From: Eubacterium sp.
GTDB taxonomy: Bacteria > Bacillota > Clostridia > Lachnospirales > Lachnospiraceae
Length of the DNA: 64,000 bases
Direction of reading: 5' to 3'
Assembly (NCBI GenBank): GCA_016292095.1
Contig: JAEFAB010000040.1
Span: forward strand, 54,542-118,541
This document shows positions 10,969 to 19,831 of this stretch, in pieces. Both the position numbers and the translations under genes were made by a program. Numbering within the stretch: the stretch's first letter is position 1; each line of letters opens with the position of its first letter. A model generated the notes under the pieces. The model ran no database searches, was not told the origin of the DNA, and was given only the letters and a program-made list of their open reading frames with translations.

Positions 10969-12381
10969 ATGAGAAAAACAAAAATTGTTTGTACTATCGG
11001 TCCAGCCAGCGGAAATGAAGAAACATTACGTCAAATGTGTCTGGCCGGAATGAATGTTGCACGACTCAACTTCTCCCATGGTACTCACGAAGAAAAACAG
11101 GAAAAAATTGATTTAATCAAAAAGGTCCGTTCAGAATTAGGCATCCCCATCTCAATTATGCTTGATACGAAGGGTCCGGAATACCGTATTAAAACTTTTA
11201 AGAACGGAAAGGTCGAACTGAAAGAAGGCGACACTTTCATCTTCAATACCGAAGATGTGGAAGGTGACGAAACACAGGTTTCCGTTTCTTATAAGAACTT
11301 ACATAAGGATTTAAAACCGGAAGACCGTATTTTACTGAACAACGGATTAATGGAATTTGTTGTTTTGAAGATTGACGGTTCCAAAGTTGTTACCGAAGTC
11401 ACTGTTGGTGGCGTATTATCTGATCGAAAGAGTATGAGTTTTCCAAATAAAGTTTTGAAACAGGAATATCTCAGTGAACAGGATAAAGCCGATTTGCTTT
11501 TCGGAATCAAAAATGACGTGGAATTCATTGCCTGCTCTTTTGTTTCCCAAAAACAGGATATGTTGGATGTAAAGAAATTCCTGAAGGAAAACGGTGCACA
11601 CAACATTGACTTGATTGCAAAAATTGAAAACCAGCCGGGTATCGACAACATTGAAGCAATCTGTGAAGAATCCGACGGAATTATGATTGGCCGTGGTGAC
11701 ATGGGTGTGGAAATTCCATTTGAACAGTTGCCGGCTATTCAGAAAAAGTTGATTACAAAATGTAGAATGTTAGGAAAGCGTGTCATTACCGCTACTGAAA
11801 TGTTAGAGTCTATGATTACAAACGTTCGTCCTACCAGAGCCGAAATTTCCGACGTTGCCAATGCGGTTTACGACGGAACCAGTGCCGTAATGCTTTCCGG
11901 CGAAACTGCCGCAGGAAAATATCCGGTAAAAGCTTTGGAAGTAATGTCAATGATCACAGAACAGACAGAAAAGAGTATTCACTACTCCAAGCGTTTCAGA
12001 AATGCTGCTTTTGAAATTCGAAATACCGTGGATGCAGTCTCTCACTCCACTTGTGGTATGGCAATCGATTTGGATGCAAAATGCATTGCCGTTTGTACCC
12101 TCTCCGGAATGACTGCACGAATGATTTCCCGTTTCAGAAGTCCTGCAGATATTTTAGGAATCACAACAGATGAAAAGACCTGGAGAAAACTTGCACTTTC
12201 TTGGGGCGTTACTCCTTTGATGTGTGAAAAGTTCAACTCTACAGACGTTCTTTTCTACAACGCAAAAATGTTAGCAAAAGATGCTTTGAACCTGAAAAAG
12301 GATGATAAGCTGGTTATTACCGGCGGCTTGACAAACGGAGTTTCCGGAAACACCAATATCATTAAAATCGAAACCATATAA
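10969..12381 (+). CDS. pyk: Pyruvate kinase
   Basis: Last ATP-forming step of glycolysis (phosphoenolpyruvate + ADP to pyruvate + ATP). Starts MRKTKIVCTIGPAS; signature around the catalytic lysine DLIAKIENQPGIDN (about residues 212-225), the ITATEMLESM stretch and the allosteric C-domain ending TNIIKIETI. 470 residues, so it lacks the extra C-terminal PEP-utiliser-like domain of Bacillus enzymes. An in-frame ATG exists at 10951, but the one at 10969 has the better RBS (ATGGAGAA at correct distance) and the better family N-terminus. Confidence 0.97.
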   Translation: MRKTKIVCTIGPASGNEETLRQMCLAGMNVARLNFSHGTHEEKQEKIDLIKKVRSELGIPISIMLDTKGPEYRIKTFKNGKVELKEGDTFIFNTEDVEGDETQVSVSYKNLHKDLKPEDRILLNNGLMEFVVLKIDGSKVVTEVTVGGVLSDRKSMSFPNKVLKQEYLSEQDKADLLFGIKNDVEFIACSFVSQKQDMLDVKKFLKENGAHNIDLIAKIENQPGIDNIEAICEESDGIMIGRGDMGVEIPFEQLPAIQKKLITKCRMLGKRVITATEMLESMITNVRPTRAEISDVANAVYDGTSAVMLSGETAAGKYPVKALEVMSMITEQTEKSIHYSKRFRNAAFEIRNTVDAVSHSTCGMAIDLDAKCIAVCTLSGMTARMISRFRSPADILGITTDEKTWRKLALSWGVTPLMCEKFNSTDVLFYNAKMLAKDALNLKKDDKLVITGGLTNGVSGNTNIIKIETI

Positions 12382-12386
12382 AGACA

Positions 12387-12417
12387 AAAGGAACATCAAA
12401 CGATGTTCCTTTTTTTT
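12387..12417 (+). terminator. Terminator of pyk
   Basis: GGAACATC (12390-12397), loop AAAC, GATGTTCC (12402-12409), then eight T. The next gene, on the other strand, ends two bases after the T run. Confidence 0.9.
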
Positions 12418-12418
12418 C

Positions 12419-13042
12419 TTAATCTTCAATGAGTTCAAAATCCGAAGCCGGATGCTTACACAGCGGACAAGTGAAATCTGCCGGAAGTTCATCTCCTTCA
12501 TAAATATAACCACAAATTTTACAGCGCCATTGTTTCTTTCCGCTCTTTGGCTTTTCTGTTTTTTCCGGTTTTGGCTTAATATGTTCCTGATAGTATTCAT
12601 AAGTTGCCGAAGCATCCTCTGTCAGAACTTCCCCATCCGTTACTTCTGCCACAAAAAGAGTATGTGTTCCCAAATCAATAGTCTGAAGTACTGTAGCGGA
12701 AATATAGGCATTGGTTCCTGCAGTTACAACCATTGTTCCGTTTTCGCTTCTCTTGCAGTCTGTGAAATCAGCAAACTTATCCACTGTTCTTCCGGACTGA
12801 AATCCAAAATGTTTGAACAAATCAAAAGACGCTTTTTCACTGATTACCGATACGGTAAATTTCTTTGTGTTCATTACCATATCATGGGTGTAATTTGCTT
12901 TGTTAATTGCTACGGAAATGCAGTTCGGTTCTGATGTTACCTGAATTGCCGTGTTTGTAATACAACCATTGTCTTTGTCTCCTTCTTTTGCTGTAATCAC
13001 AAACAGTCCATACGATAATTTGTACATTGCTTTTTTGTCCAT
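12419..13042 (-). CDS. Flavin reductase-rubredoxin fusion (high-molecular-weight rubredoxin type)
   Basis: Probable FMN-binding electron-transfer protein with its own iron centre. Residues 1-150 resemble flavin reductase-like FMN domains (KLSYGLFVITAKEGDKDNG, the region binding FMN; TAIQVTSEPNCISVAINK). A linker rich in Lys, Pro and Glu (about 150-170) leads to a rubredoxin domain in the last 40 residues: WRCKICGYIYEGD and FTCPLCKHPASDF, giving the two CxxC iron ligands. This architecture matches Hrb of acetogens, which shuttles electrons to flavodiiron proteins for O2 or NO detoxification; I infer that role. No flavodiiron gene is visible nearby. Single-gene unit, converging on pyk. Confidence 0.88.
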   Translation of the reverse strand: MDKKAMYKLSYGLFVITAKEGDKDNGCITNTAIQVTSEPNCISVAINKANYTHDMVMNTKKFTVSVISEKASFDLFKHFGFQSGRTVDKFADFTDCKRSENGTMVVTAGTNAYISATVLQTIDLGTHTLFVAEVTDGEVLTEDASATYEYYQEHIKPKPEKTEKPKSGKKQWRCKICGYIYEGDELPADFTCPLCKHPASDFELIED

Positions 13043-13072
13043 ACTGTTCCTCCTTTATATAAGTCCTTTTCT

Positions 13073-14005
13073 TTAAACACCTGCCATAACATGCATTCCC
13101 CTCAGGTTTTCGTCCTGAATTCCTTCCATTACAGAAAACGCATGTGATTCCAGATAATCACTTTCCGCATTACTTAGTTTTTGTATTTTCAGTTCTTCCG
13201 CAATCTTTTCGGAAATCTGTTCCACCAAAGACAGTTTAATCCGAATATTTTCTTCGCTATCCGGAGCACACAACAATGCCTGAAATCCTTCCTTTAAGTC
13301 GCCCAGAATTTCCAACGTTCCCATGCCCCGAAACATCCACTTATAGTAGGGGCAATAACGATTGTTCAACAGGTATACCATATGAATTCCGTGTCTGACA
13401 AACTCATCCAACGCCAGTCTTGCCGCACCGTTCTCATCATGCATCAGACATCTGCGGTAATTGTACTGTCCGGACTGCGCCATCAAAGCAGCTCTGGCCG
13501 CTATTTTCTTTTTACGGACATCCTCCGGGTATCCTCTTTGCAGCTTTATTCTGATGGCTGAAAACTCATCATCTCCATCATAAAACACTTCCCCGTTTAC
13601 CGCCTCTGCCAGCGAATGCTCCGGAACAAAAAGCCAGTCCTGAAGTGTTTCCGGTCCCTGTGTTCCTCCGGTTCTGTTCCGATAAAACGACTCTCTCGTT
13701 AAAACCCCTCTCCTGTTTTTTCCGTAAGCACTGGAGTTCTTTAAGAGTTCTTCTTCCTCTTTTTGTAATTCCAGGTAAAAATCCTGAAGTTCTTCCCCGT
13801 GTTCATTATAATCCCGTTGGCTGAGCCATATACAAAAAGACACTTCAAAGTCATGATCTTTGGACAAATCGTCATCATATCCAAAACATTCCGACCCTTC
13901 TCCCACTAAGCCGATTGCCATATGGGGATACAGGCTCGGAAACCGTTTTTCCAGAGCATCTTTATTTTTTTCGTAAAAATCCCTTGCTAATTCCATTCCG
14001 TTCAT
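13073..14005 (-). CDS. DUF4037 domain protein (nucleotidyltransferase-like)
   Basis: Protein of about 310 residues with an N-terminal nucleotidyltransferase-like core: GLVGEGSECFGYDDDLSKDHDFE resembles the GS-x-D-x-D region of that fold (split here: GEGSECFGYDDD then SKDHDF). The rest is helical and matches my memory of DUF4037. Substrate unknown. The frame is open to 14044, but TTGGGAGAAAAATGT before the ATG at 14005 marks that as the start. The gene stands alone, 30 bases beyond the rubredoxin fusion, and could share its transcript. Confidence 0.75.
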   Translation of the reverse strand: MNGMELARDFYEKNKDALEKRFPSLYPHMAIGLVGEGSECFGYDDDLSKDHDFEVSFCIWLSQRDYNEHGEELQDFYLELQKEEEELLKNSSAYGKNRRGVLTRESFYRNRTGGTQGPETLQDWLFVPEHSLAEAVNGEVFYDGDDEFSAIRIKLQRGYPEDVRKKKIAARAALMAQSGQYNYRRCLMHDENGAARLALDEFVRHGIHMVYLLNNRYCPYYKWMFRGMGTLEILGDLKEGFQALLCAPDSEENIRIKLSLVEQISEKIAEELKIQKLSNAESDYLESHAFSVMEGIQDENLRGMHVMAGV

Positions 14006-14115
14006 ACATTTTTCTCCCAACATCCGTTCCTCACTATAAGACAATTATATCTATGAGGGAAAGGGATGTAAATGTTTTTCAACCATTCCTTTGTTCTTTT
14101 CATTTTTTTCTTAAT

Positions 14116-14143
14116 TTGTTAAAATATTATTAATTGATACACT
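14116..14143 (+). promoter_or_regulatory. Weak candidate promoter before the 14.2 kb membrane protein
   Basis: TTGTTA (14116-14121) and TACACT (14138-14143), spacer 16 bases, 20 bases before the AAGGAG ribosome binding site. Confidence 0.35.
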
Positions 14144-14164
14144 TTTCAGAAAGGAGATTTTCCT

Positions 14165-14527
14165 ATGCGCAGACGAATTGAAAATTATATGAGTTATGTG
14201 GAATCCATGTTGGAAAAAGAGCTGTCTTCTGAAGAAAAAGAACAATTTGTCAGACAGTTCCTGATTCAGTTGGACTTTTATCAACACGAACGACTGATTC
14301 ATTTGCTGGTTACCCTTGCCTTTGCGGTTTTGGGAATCACTTCGTTAATGTTTAACTATGTATTATTGAGCATTCCCCTGACTGTTTTTTCCTTCGGGGT
14401 ACTGATTTTTTTATTCTTCTATGTACGCCATTATTTCTTTTTGGAACGAAGCGTTCAGAAGATGTACACTTATTACGACAGGCTGATGGAGCCGAAAATA
14501 TTTACGGATAACGTTATTAATCCATAA
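14165..14527 (+). CDS. Small two-pass membrane protein, unknown function
   Basis: 120 residues. The first 50 are charged and helical (LEKELSSEEKEQFVRQF); two hydrophobic segments follow at about 50-72 and 76-94, then a charged tail. Strong RBS (AAAGGAG, 7 bases before ATG) and own terminator show it is a real monocistronic gene on the strand opposite to its neighbours. I do not recognise a family. Confidence 0.7.
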   Translation: MRRRIENYMSYVESMLEKELSSEEKEQFVRQFLIQLDFYQHERLIHLLVTLAFAVLGITSLMFNYVLLSIPLTVFSFGVLIFLFFYVRHYFFLERSVQKMYTYYDRLMEPKIFTDNVINP

Positions 14528-14536
14528 AAACAAAAA

Positions 14537-14571
14537 AACCTTTTACACAAAATCGTGTAAAAGGTTTTTTT
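14537..14571 (+). terminator. Bidirectional terminator
   Basis: 12-bp stem AACCTTTTACAC (14537-14548) with GTGTAAAAGGTT (14555-14566), loop of six, T run to the right and A run to the left. It serves the plus-strand membrane protein and the minus-strand Flp pilin gene. Confidence 0.85.
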
Positions 14572-14582
14572 CATATTTTTTA

Positions 14583-14747
14583 TCATCCACCAATTTCGTC
14601 ACTACTTGACTGGAATAAATCTCTTACTCTTCCACCAAATACTACTACTGAAGCAATCAATGCAACAGCAATCAATGCAATGATTAATGCGTACTCAACC
14701 ATACCCTGGCCGGACTCATCTATCCAAAAATCTTTCATTATTTTCAT
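14583..14747 (-). CDS. Flp/Fap family pilin, 54 residues
   Basis: Short type IVb (Tad) pilin precursor. Reading from the ATG at 14747 gives a charged start (MKIMKDFWIDE) and then ESGQGMVEYALIIALIAV, the Flp signature: processing would occur at the Gly before the Gln/Gly-Met pair and the mature form needs the Glu at +5 seen in VEYA. A single hydrophobic helix follows (residues 19-38). [12 protein letters not shown] stands 8 bases before the ATG and a good promoter lies at 14789-14817. No tadZABC, prepilin peptidase or other Flp gene is in the window, so it is an orphan pilin gene. Confidence 0.88.
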   Translation of the reverse strand: MKIMKDFWIDESGQGMVEYALIIALIAVALIASVVVFGGRVRDLFQSSSDEIGG

Positions 14748-14788
14748 AATAATATCCTCCTCCGTACATTCCGTATCCTTCTATTACT

Positions 14789-14817
14789 AATATATACTAT
14801 TTTTTAAAAACAAGCAA
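14789..14817 (-). promoter_or_regulatory. Promoter of the Flp pilin gene
   Basis: On the minus strand TTGCTT, 17-base AT-rich spacer, TATATT. About 40 bases of leader precede the ATG. Confidence 0.65.
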
Positions 14818-14914
14818 TCTTTTTTAAAAAAAAATTAACTTTTTGTTAACATTTACCACAATTGCTTTTTTTAAAATCCTTTTCATTCTATACAGAGGTA
14901 ATATTTACTAAATC

Positions 14915-15442
14915 TTATCTTTTTCTTAATACTGAAAACGCTCCCACAACAGTAAAAACATATCCCAATACCAAATCTTTAATATATTCTCCGTGCACTT
15001 CCGGAAGACTTGTTAACTCACCTAATCTGGAAAATGCTTCTCCAAAAGTGAAATCCGGAAGAGTCTTCTGCATTTCAAGATAAAATTCCATGCTCCATGA
15101 CAAATAGTTGGCTGCGTATACTAAAATTGCAGAAATAACAATACAGGTAATTAATCCCTTTGTTCCAATCTCTTTTCCAAGGAATTTATAGCCACCGATG
15201 GTTCCTGCCATAATTGCCATTCCACCGATGACAGCAATGTAACCAAGATGGAAGATTAACATCCACACACCTACACCTAACAAACCACCGACAATAGCAC
15301 CGACTGTTCCGAGAACAAGGTCTCCTTCATCACTTGTTGTTGGCTGCATCGCTTCTTTTTCAGTCTGAGGAATTACATATCTGTCGATATCTCCTGTTCC
15401 CATTCCTGCACCATTCATTTCATTTGTATTAAATTCATCCAT
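14915..15442 (-). CDS. Membrane protein, unknown function
   Basis: 175 residues. A polar 45-residue N-terminus rich in Asn, Met and Gly, with no signal peptide, precedes four hydrophobic segments (about 46-66, 69-90, 98-118 and 152-172); GAIVGGLLGVGVW and GGMAIMAGTIGGY are glycine-rich. Resembles in general form the small Gly-rich membrane proteins of Lachnospiraceae, but I cannot name a family. It follows the tsf terminator, so it needs read-through or its own promoter in 15443-15470. Confidence 0.65.
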   Translation of the reverse strand: MDEFNTNEMNGAGMGTGDIDRYVIPQTEKEAMQPTTSDEGDLVLGTVGAIVGGLLGVGVWMLIFHLGYIAVIGGMAIMAGTIGGYKFLGKEIGTKGLITCIVISAILVYAANYLSWSMEFYLEMQKTLPDFTFGEAFSRLGELTSLPEVHGEYIKDLVLGYVFTVVGAFSVLRKR

Positions 15443-15469
15443 CGCTTTATCCTCTTCTCCTTTTGTGTA

Positions 15470-15499
15470 AAAAAGAAAGAGTCATTGCTGACTCTTTCT
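15470..15499 (-). terminator. Terminator of rpsB-tsf
   Basis: 11-bp perfect stem (15474-15484 with 15489-15499), loop TTGC/GCAA, followed on the minus strand by TTTTTTA. Confidence 0.9.
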
Positions 15500-15520
15500 C
15501 TGTTTTATTATTAATAATAA

Positions 15521-16621
15521 TTACATTCCAGCCTGAGCAGCTACTTCTGCAGCGAAATCGTCTTCCTTCTTTTCAAGACCTTCACCTGTTTCGAAACGAA
15601 CAAACTTCTTAAGTGCAACTGTAGCACCTGCTTCCTTAGAAACTTCTTCTAAGTACTTAGCTACTGACTGCTTTCCGTCTGCTGCCATAACATAAGTCTG
15701 ATCTAAAAGACAGATATCCTTTAACTGCTTAGAAATACGTCCTTCTACTAATCCGTTGAAGATTTTGTTTTCTAAGATTTCAGCTTTGTCATTTAAAGCA
15801 ATTTCAACTACTGCTGCTTTTGCTTCCTTAGAAAGGAAGTTGAATAAGTAGTTTAAGTTGCTCTTCTTTTCTTCGTAAATAGCGATATCTTCATCACTCC
15901 AAGCCTTTGTGTCTACAGCCTTTGTAAGTAAGTTCATTAATACCGGCTTAGGAAGTGTTTCAGGTTCATTTAAAGCACTGTCAATTGTAATTTCTTTAAT
16001 CTTTGCAAGTTCGTCAGCAGAGATATCGTTTCTTGAAACATACTGTGGGTTCATAGCTGCGATCTGCATTGCGATTGTCTTAATTGCTGCATTTACATCA
16101 TCTGTGTTTGGAGCATCAGCTTCAACTAATACACCAATCTTTCCACCTGCGTGGATGTAAGAAGCAATAACTCCGTCAGATTCGATCTTTTCAAATCTTC
16201 TGATGTTCATGTTTTCTCCGATTACTGCGATCTGAGAAACTAATTCATCTTTAACAGTCTTTGTTGTATCTAATGCCCAGCTTTCAGCTAAGAATGCATC
16301 GATATCTGTAGCACTTGTTGTTAAAATCTGATCAGCAACCTGTCCAACGAATGTCTGGAACTTTTCGTTCTTTGCAACGAAGTCAGTTTCTGAGTTTACT
16401 TCTACGATGGCAGCCTTACCATCTTTTACTGCTGTATATACAATACCTTCAGCGGCGATTCTTCCGGATTTCTTTACAGCTGTAGCTTCACCTTTTTTTC
16501 TTAAGATTTCAATCGCTTCTTCCTGATTTCCATCTGTTTCAACTAAGGCTTTCTTACAAGCCATAACGCCGGCACCTGTTAATTCTCTTAACTCTTTTAC
16601 CATTGCTGCTGTAATCTGCAT
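15521..16621 (-). CDS. tsf: Elongation factor Ts
   Basis: Guanine nucleotide exchange factor of EF-Tu. Starts MQITAAMVKELRELTGAGVMACKKAL, the UBA-like TS-N domain; the EF-Tu contact TDFVAKNEKF is present near residue 80. 366 residues, longer than the 200-residue minimal form and close to the two-subdomain form; the C-terminal part repeats the dimerisation fold. Codon use is that of a highly expressed gene. It is 44 bases after rpsB. Confidence 0.96.
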   Translation of the reverse strand: MQITAAMVKELRELTGAGVMACKKALVETDGNQEEAIEILRKKGEATAVKKSGRIAAEGIVYTAVKDGKAAIVEVNSETDFVAKNEKFQTFVGQVADQILTTSATDIDAFLAESWALDTTKTVKDELVSQIAVIGENMNIRRFEKIESDGVIASYIHAGGKIGVLVEADAPNTDDVNAAIKTIAMQIAAMNPQYVSRNDISADELAKIKEITIDSALNEPETLPKPVLMNLLTKAVDTKAWSDEDIAIYEEKKSNLNYLFNFLSKEAKAAVVEIALNDKAEILENKIFNGLVEGRISKQLKDICLLDQTYVMAADGKQSVAKYLEEVSKEAGATVALKKFVRFETGEGLEKKEDDFAAEVAAQAGM

Positions 16622-16665
16622 AATTTATTTCCTCCTAAAATCTATGTTTCCTAAATTAATTCAAA

Positions 16666-17403
16666 TTATTCTTCAACTGCTTCTGCTGTTTCAGCAACAG
16701 CTTCTTCAGCTACGAATTCTTCACCCTGGTTTGCTTCGATTACTGCGTCAGCCATCTTAGATACGATTAACTTAACAGCTCTGATAGCATCATCGTTACC
16801 TGGGATAACGTAATCTAATTCTTCCGGATCACAGTTTGTATCAGCGATACCGATTAATTTAATTCCTAAAGCATGTGCTTCCTGAACACAGATTTTCTCC
16901 TTCTTAGGATCTACTACGAAAATAGCATCAGGGATTCTCTTCATGTCCTTGATACCACCAAGGTTCTTTTCAAGCTTATCCCATTCTTTCTTAATGTTTA
17001 CAACTTCTTTCTTAGGAAGAACATCAAATGTTCCATCTTCAGCCATCTTTTCGATGTCTTTTAATCTCTTAATTCTAGACTGAATTGTCTTGAAGTTTGT
17101 AAGCATACCACCTAACCATCTTTCGTTTACGTAGTACATTCCACATCTTTCAGCTTCTGTCTGAACAGCTTCCTGAGCCTGCTTCTTTGTACCAACGAAA
17201 AGAATAGTACCGCCTTCTGCTGCAATATCAGATACTGCCTTGTAAGCTTCATCAACTTTACCTACAGACTTCTGTAAGTCGATGATGTAGATACCATTTC
17301 TTTCTGTGTAGATGTACTCTGCCATTTTAGGGTTCCATCTTCTTGTCTGATGTCCGAAATGAACACCTGCTTCTAATAACTGTTTCATTGAAATAACGCT
17401 CAT
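16666..17403 (-). CDS. rpsB: Ribosomal protein S2
   Basis: 30S subunit protein. Starts [23 protein letters not shown]; later [17 protein letters not shown] and [13 protein letters not shown] are typical. The start at 17403 is chosen over the in-frame upstream codon at 17448 because CAGGAGGTAGAAA directly precedes it. 245 residues with an acidic Ala/Glu tail. First gene of rpsB-tsf, behind a strong promoter and a 140-base leader. Confidence 0.97.
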   Translation of the reverse strand: MSVISMKQLLEAGVHFGHQTRRWNPKMAEYIYTERNGIYIIDLQKSVGKVDEAYKAVSDIAAEGGTILFVGTKKQAQEAVQTEAERCGMYYVNERWLGGMLTNFKTIQSRIKRLKDIEKMAEDGTFDVLPKKEVVNIKKEWDKLEKNLGGIKDMKRIPDAIFVVDPKKEKICVQEAHALGIKLIGIADTNCDPEELDYVIPGNDDAIRAVKLIVSKMADAVIEANQGEEFVAEEAVAETAEAVEE

Positions 17404-17545
17404 TTTTCTACCTCCTGGTTTTTTATAATTTTCTTCACACCGATACATTGCTGTCAGCGTGTGTTTCCTTCCACCTGCTTCACTGCTTTAGGAAACCCCG
17501 AGCAAGGGCACCATCCCAAAACTCCACAGATGTGCTTAGTGCAAC
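17404..17545 (-). promoter_or_regulatory. Structured 5' leader of rpsB, candidate autoregulatory RNA
   Basis: About 140 untranslated bases between the promoter and rpsB, unusually GC-rich for an intergenic region here. The minus-strand RNA holds GGTGCCCTTGCTCGGGG, then pairing segments GGTTTCC and GGAAAC on either side of a CAGTGAAGCAGG stretch, so a closed stem-loop is possible. Ribosomal protein leaders of this kind are often bound by the encoded protein; that role is inferred. Confidence 0.45.
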
Positions 17546-17551
17546 TTAGAT

Positions 17552-17580
17552 ATCATAACATAGAACGATTTATTCTGCAA
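17552..17580 (-). promoter_or_regulatory. Promoter of rpsB-tsf
   Basis: On the minus strand TTGCAG, 17-base spacer, TATGAT. It overlaps the region just after the topA stop codon. Confidence 0.8.
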
Positions 17581-17585
17581 GACTT

Positions 17586-19664
17586 TTATTTCGTCTCTGT
17601 TGCCTTCGGCAATTCACATACATATCCGCAGTTCTGATCGGCACATACCAGCTTACTTCCTTTTTCAACCATATAGCCGCCACACTGTGGACACTTTTCA
17701 ACAGACGGTTTCTGCCATGACATAAAGTCACAGTCAGGACTGTTCATACATCCGTAATATCTTCTTCCCTTTCTGGTCATACGATATACCACTTCTCCGC
17801 CACACTTCGGACAAGGTACGCCGACCTTTTCCAGATATGGTTTTGTATTGCGGCATTCAGGGAATCCCGGACAAGCCAGAAATCTTCCGTGAGGACCGTA
17901 CTTGATTACCATACGTCTTCCACATTCTTCACAGATTTCATCGGATTCTTCGTCTGCAATATGAATCTTTTCAAGTTTCTGTTCTGCTTCCTTAACGGAT
18001 TCTTCCAAATCCGGATAGAAGTTTCGAATAACTGTTTTCCATTCAATGCTTCCTTCTTCCACCGCATCCAAAAGAGATTCCATATTGGCAGTAAATGCAG
18101 TATCAACAATTACACTGAATGCTGTTTTCATAACATTGTTTACAGCCTCACCTAATTCCGTTACATAAAGATTTTTCTTTTCCTTTGTCACGTATCTTCT
18201 ACCGATGATGGTGGTAATGGTTGGGGCGTAAGTACTTGGTCTTCCGATTCCCTGTTCTTCCATTGCCTTAACCAATGCTGCTTCGGTGAAGTGTGCAGGT
18301 GGCTGTGTGAAGTGCTGGTTTTCTTCAAACTTTACGAAATCCAGCGTTTCGCCTTTTTCCAATTTTGTTACGGTATTGTTTGTAACAACTTTTTCATTGT
18401 CGGCTTCTGTATAAACTTTCATAAAACCGTCGAATTCCAACTTGGATGTTGATGCATTAAATAAATACTTTCCTGCTGAAACCTTTACGGTTGTTGTTTC
18501 ATACACTGCAGTTCCCATTCTGCTGGCAACAAATCGTTTCCAGATTAACTGGTACAATCGGAACAGATCTCTTGGGAGCTGGTCTTTGATTTTGTCCGGT
18601 GTCAGAGATACATCTGTCGGACGGATTGCTTCATGGGCATCCTGGATTTTTTTATCCGATTTCTTTGTATTTACGGAAGTGGTGTAATAATTGTTTCCGT
18701 ATGCTTCTTCAATATATTCTTTTACCTGTGCTTCCGCTGTATCAGATACACGAGTGGAATCTGTTCTCAGGTAAGTAATCAAACCGATACTTCCACGTCC
18801 CTTAATTTCCACACCTTCGTATAACTGCTGCGCAACACGCATAGTTTTCTGAGTTGAGAAATTCAATGCCTTGGAAGCTTCCTGCTGCATAGTACTGGTG
18901 GTAAAAGGAATCGGTGCTTTTCTGCTACGGCTTCCCTTCTTCACACTGTCAACCATAAAGCTGCTGTCTTTGATTTCTTTAATGATGTCATCTAACTGCT
19001 GCTTTCCGTTAATTTCAATTTTACCGTTCTTGTCTCCGTAGAAGCTTACCGTAAAATCTTTATTTTTATGTTTCAATACAGCATCCATATCCCAATATTC
19101 TTTTGGAATAAATGCATCAATCTCTTCTTCTCTGTCACAAAGCATACGCAGTGCTACGGACTGAACTCGTCCCGCACTTAAGCCTCTCTTGATTTTCATC
19201 CAAAGCAACGGACTGATACTGTATCCCACCATTCGGTCCAAAACTCTTCGTGCCTGCTGGGCATCAACCAATCCCATATCAATTTTACGTGGATTCTTTA
19301 ATGCTTCCTTCACTGCCGGCTTTGTAATTTCGTTAAAACTGATTCTCATTGTTTTCTTCGGATCCAGTTTTAAGGAAAATACCAAATGCCATGAAATCGC
19401 TTCTCCTTCACGGTCCGGGTCAGTAGCCAGATACACCTTGTCAGCGTTCTTCACATAGCGGCGAAGCTCTGCAAGTTTTTCTCCTTTTCCACGGATAGTA
19501 ATATATTTCGGTTCATAGTCATTTTCAAAATCAATCCCCATGGTACTTTTTGGAAGATCTCTTACATGACCATTTGATGCAACCACTTCATAGTTCGCCC
19601 CTAAGAATTTTTTAATTGTTTTAACCTTTGCGGGGGACTCCACAATTACAAGATATTTTGCCAT
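17586..19664 (-). CDS. topA: DNA topoisomerase I
   Basis: Type IA topoisomerase relaxing negative supercoils. The Toprim domain starts YLVIVESPAKVKTIKKFL and holds DPDREGEAISWH; the active tyrosine is in GLITYLRTDSTRVSD (about residue 300); HEAIRPTDVS is present. The C-terminus has three four-cysteine zinc ribbons (CEECGRR, CPKCGGEV, CPQCGGYM, each with a second Cys pair). 692 residues, family length. Own promoter upstream. Confidence 0.97.
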   Translation of the reverse strand: MAKYLVIVESPAKVKTIKKFLGANYEVVASNGHVRDLPKSTMGIDFENDYEPKYITIRGKGEKLAELRRYVKNADKVYLATDPDREGEAISWHLVFSLKLDPKKTMRISFNEITKPAVKEALKNPRKIDMGLVDAQQARRVLDRMVGYSISPLLWMKIKRGLSAGRVQSVALRMLCDREEEIDAFIPKEYWDMDAVLKHKNKDFTVSFYGDKNGKIEINGKQQLDDIIKEIKDSSFMVDSVKKGSRSRKAPIPFTTSTMQQEASKALNFSTQKTMRVAQQLYEGVEIKGRGSIGLITYLRTDSTRVSDTAEAQVKEYIEEAYGNNYYTTSVNTKKSDKKIQDAHEAIRPTDVSLTPDKIKDQLPRDLFRLYQLIWKRFVASRMGTAVYETTTVKVSAGKYLFNASTSKLEFDGFMKVYTEADNEKVVTNNTVTKLEKGETLDFVKFEENQHFTQPPAHFTEAALVKAMEEQGIGRPSTYAPTITTIIGRRYVTKEKKNLYVTELGEAVNNVMKTAFSVIVDTAFTANMESLLDAVEEGSIEWKTVIRNFYPDLEESVKEAEQKLEKIHIADEESDEICEECGRRMVIKYGPHGRFLACPGFPECRNTKPYLEKVGVPCPKCGGEVVYRMTRKGRRYYGCMNSPDCDFMSWQKPSVEKCPQCGGYMVEKGSKLVCADQNCGYVCELPKATETK

Positions 19665-19738
19665 GAAACTCTCCTTAAAATGTATTCAAATTTTCCGTAT
19701 ATAGTAGAAACAGAAAAAATTCTTTTCAAACACACCAC

Positions 19739-19767
19739 ACTATACACCAAGAAAAAAGCTTTTTCAA
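19739..19767 (-). promoter_or_regulatory. Promoter of topA
   Basis: On the minus strand TTGAAA, 17-base spacer, TATAGT, about 75 bases before the topA start. Confidence 0.75.
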
Positions 19768-19831
19768 GAGAATTTTATACATTCATTTTTCCATCATATT
19801 CTTTATATACGTAGTATATAACTCCCGAAAA

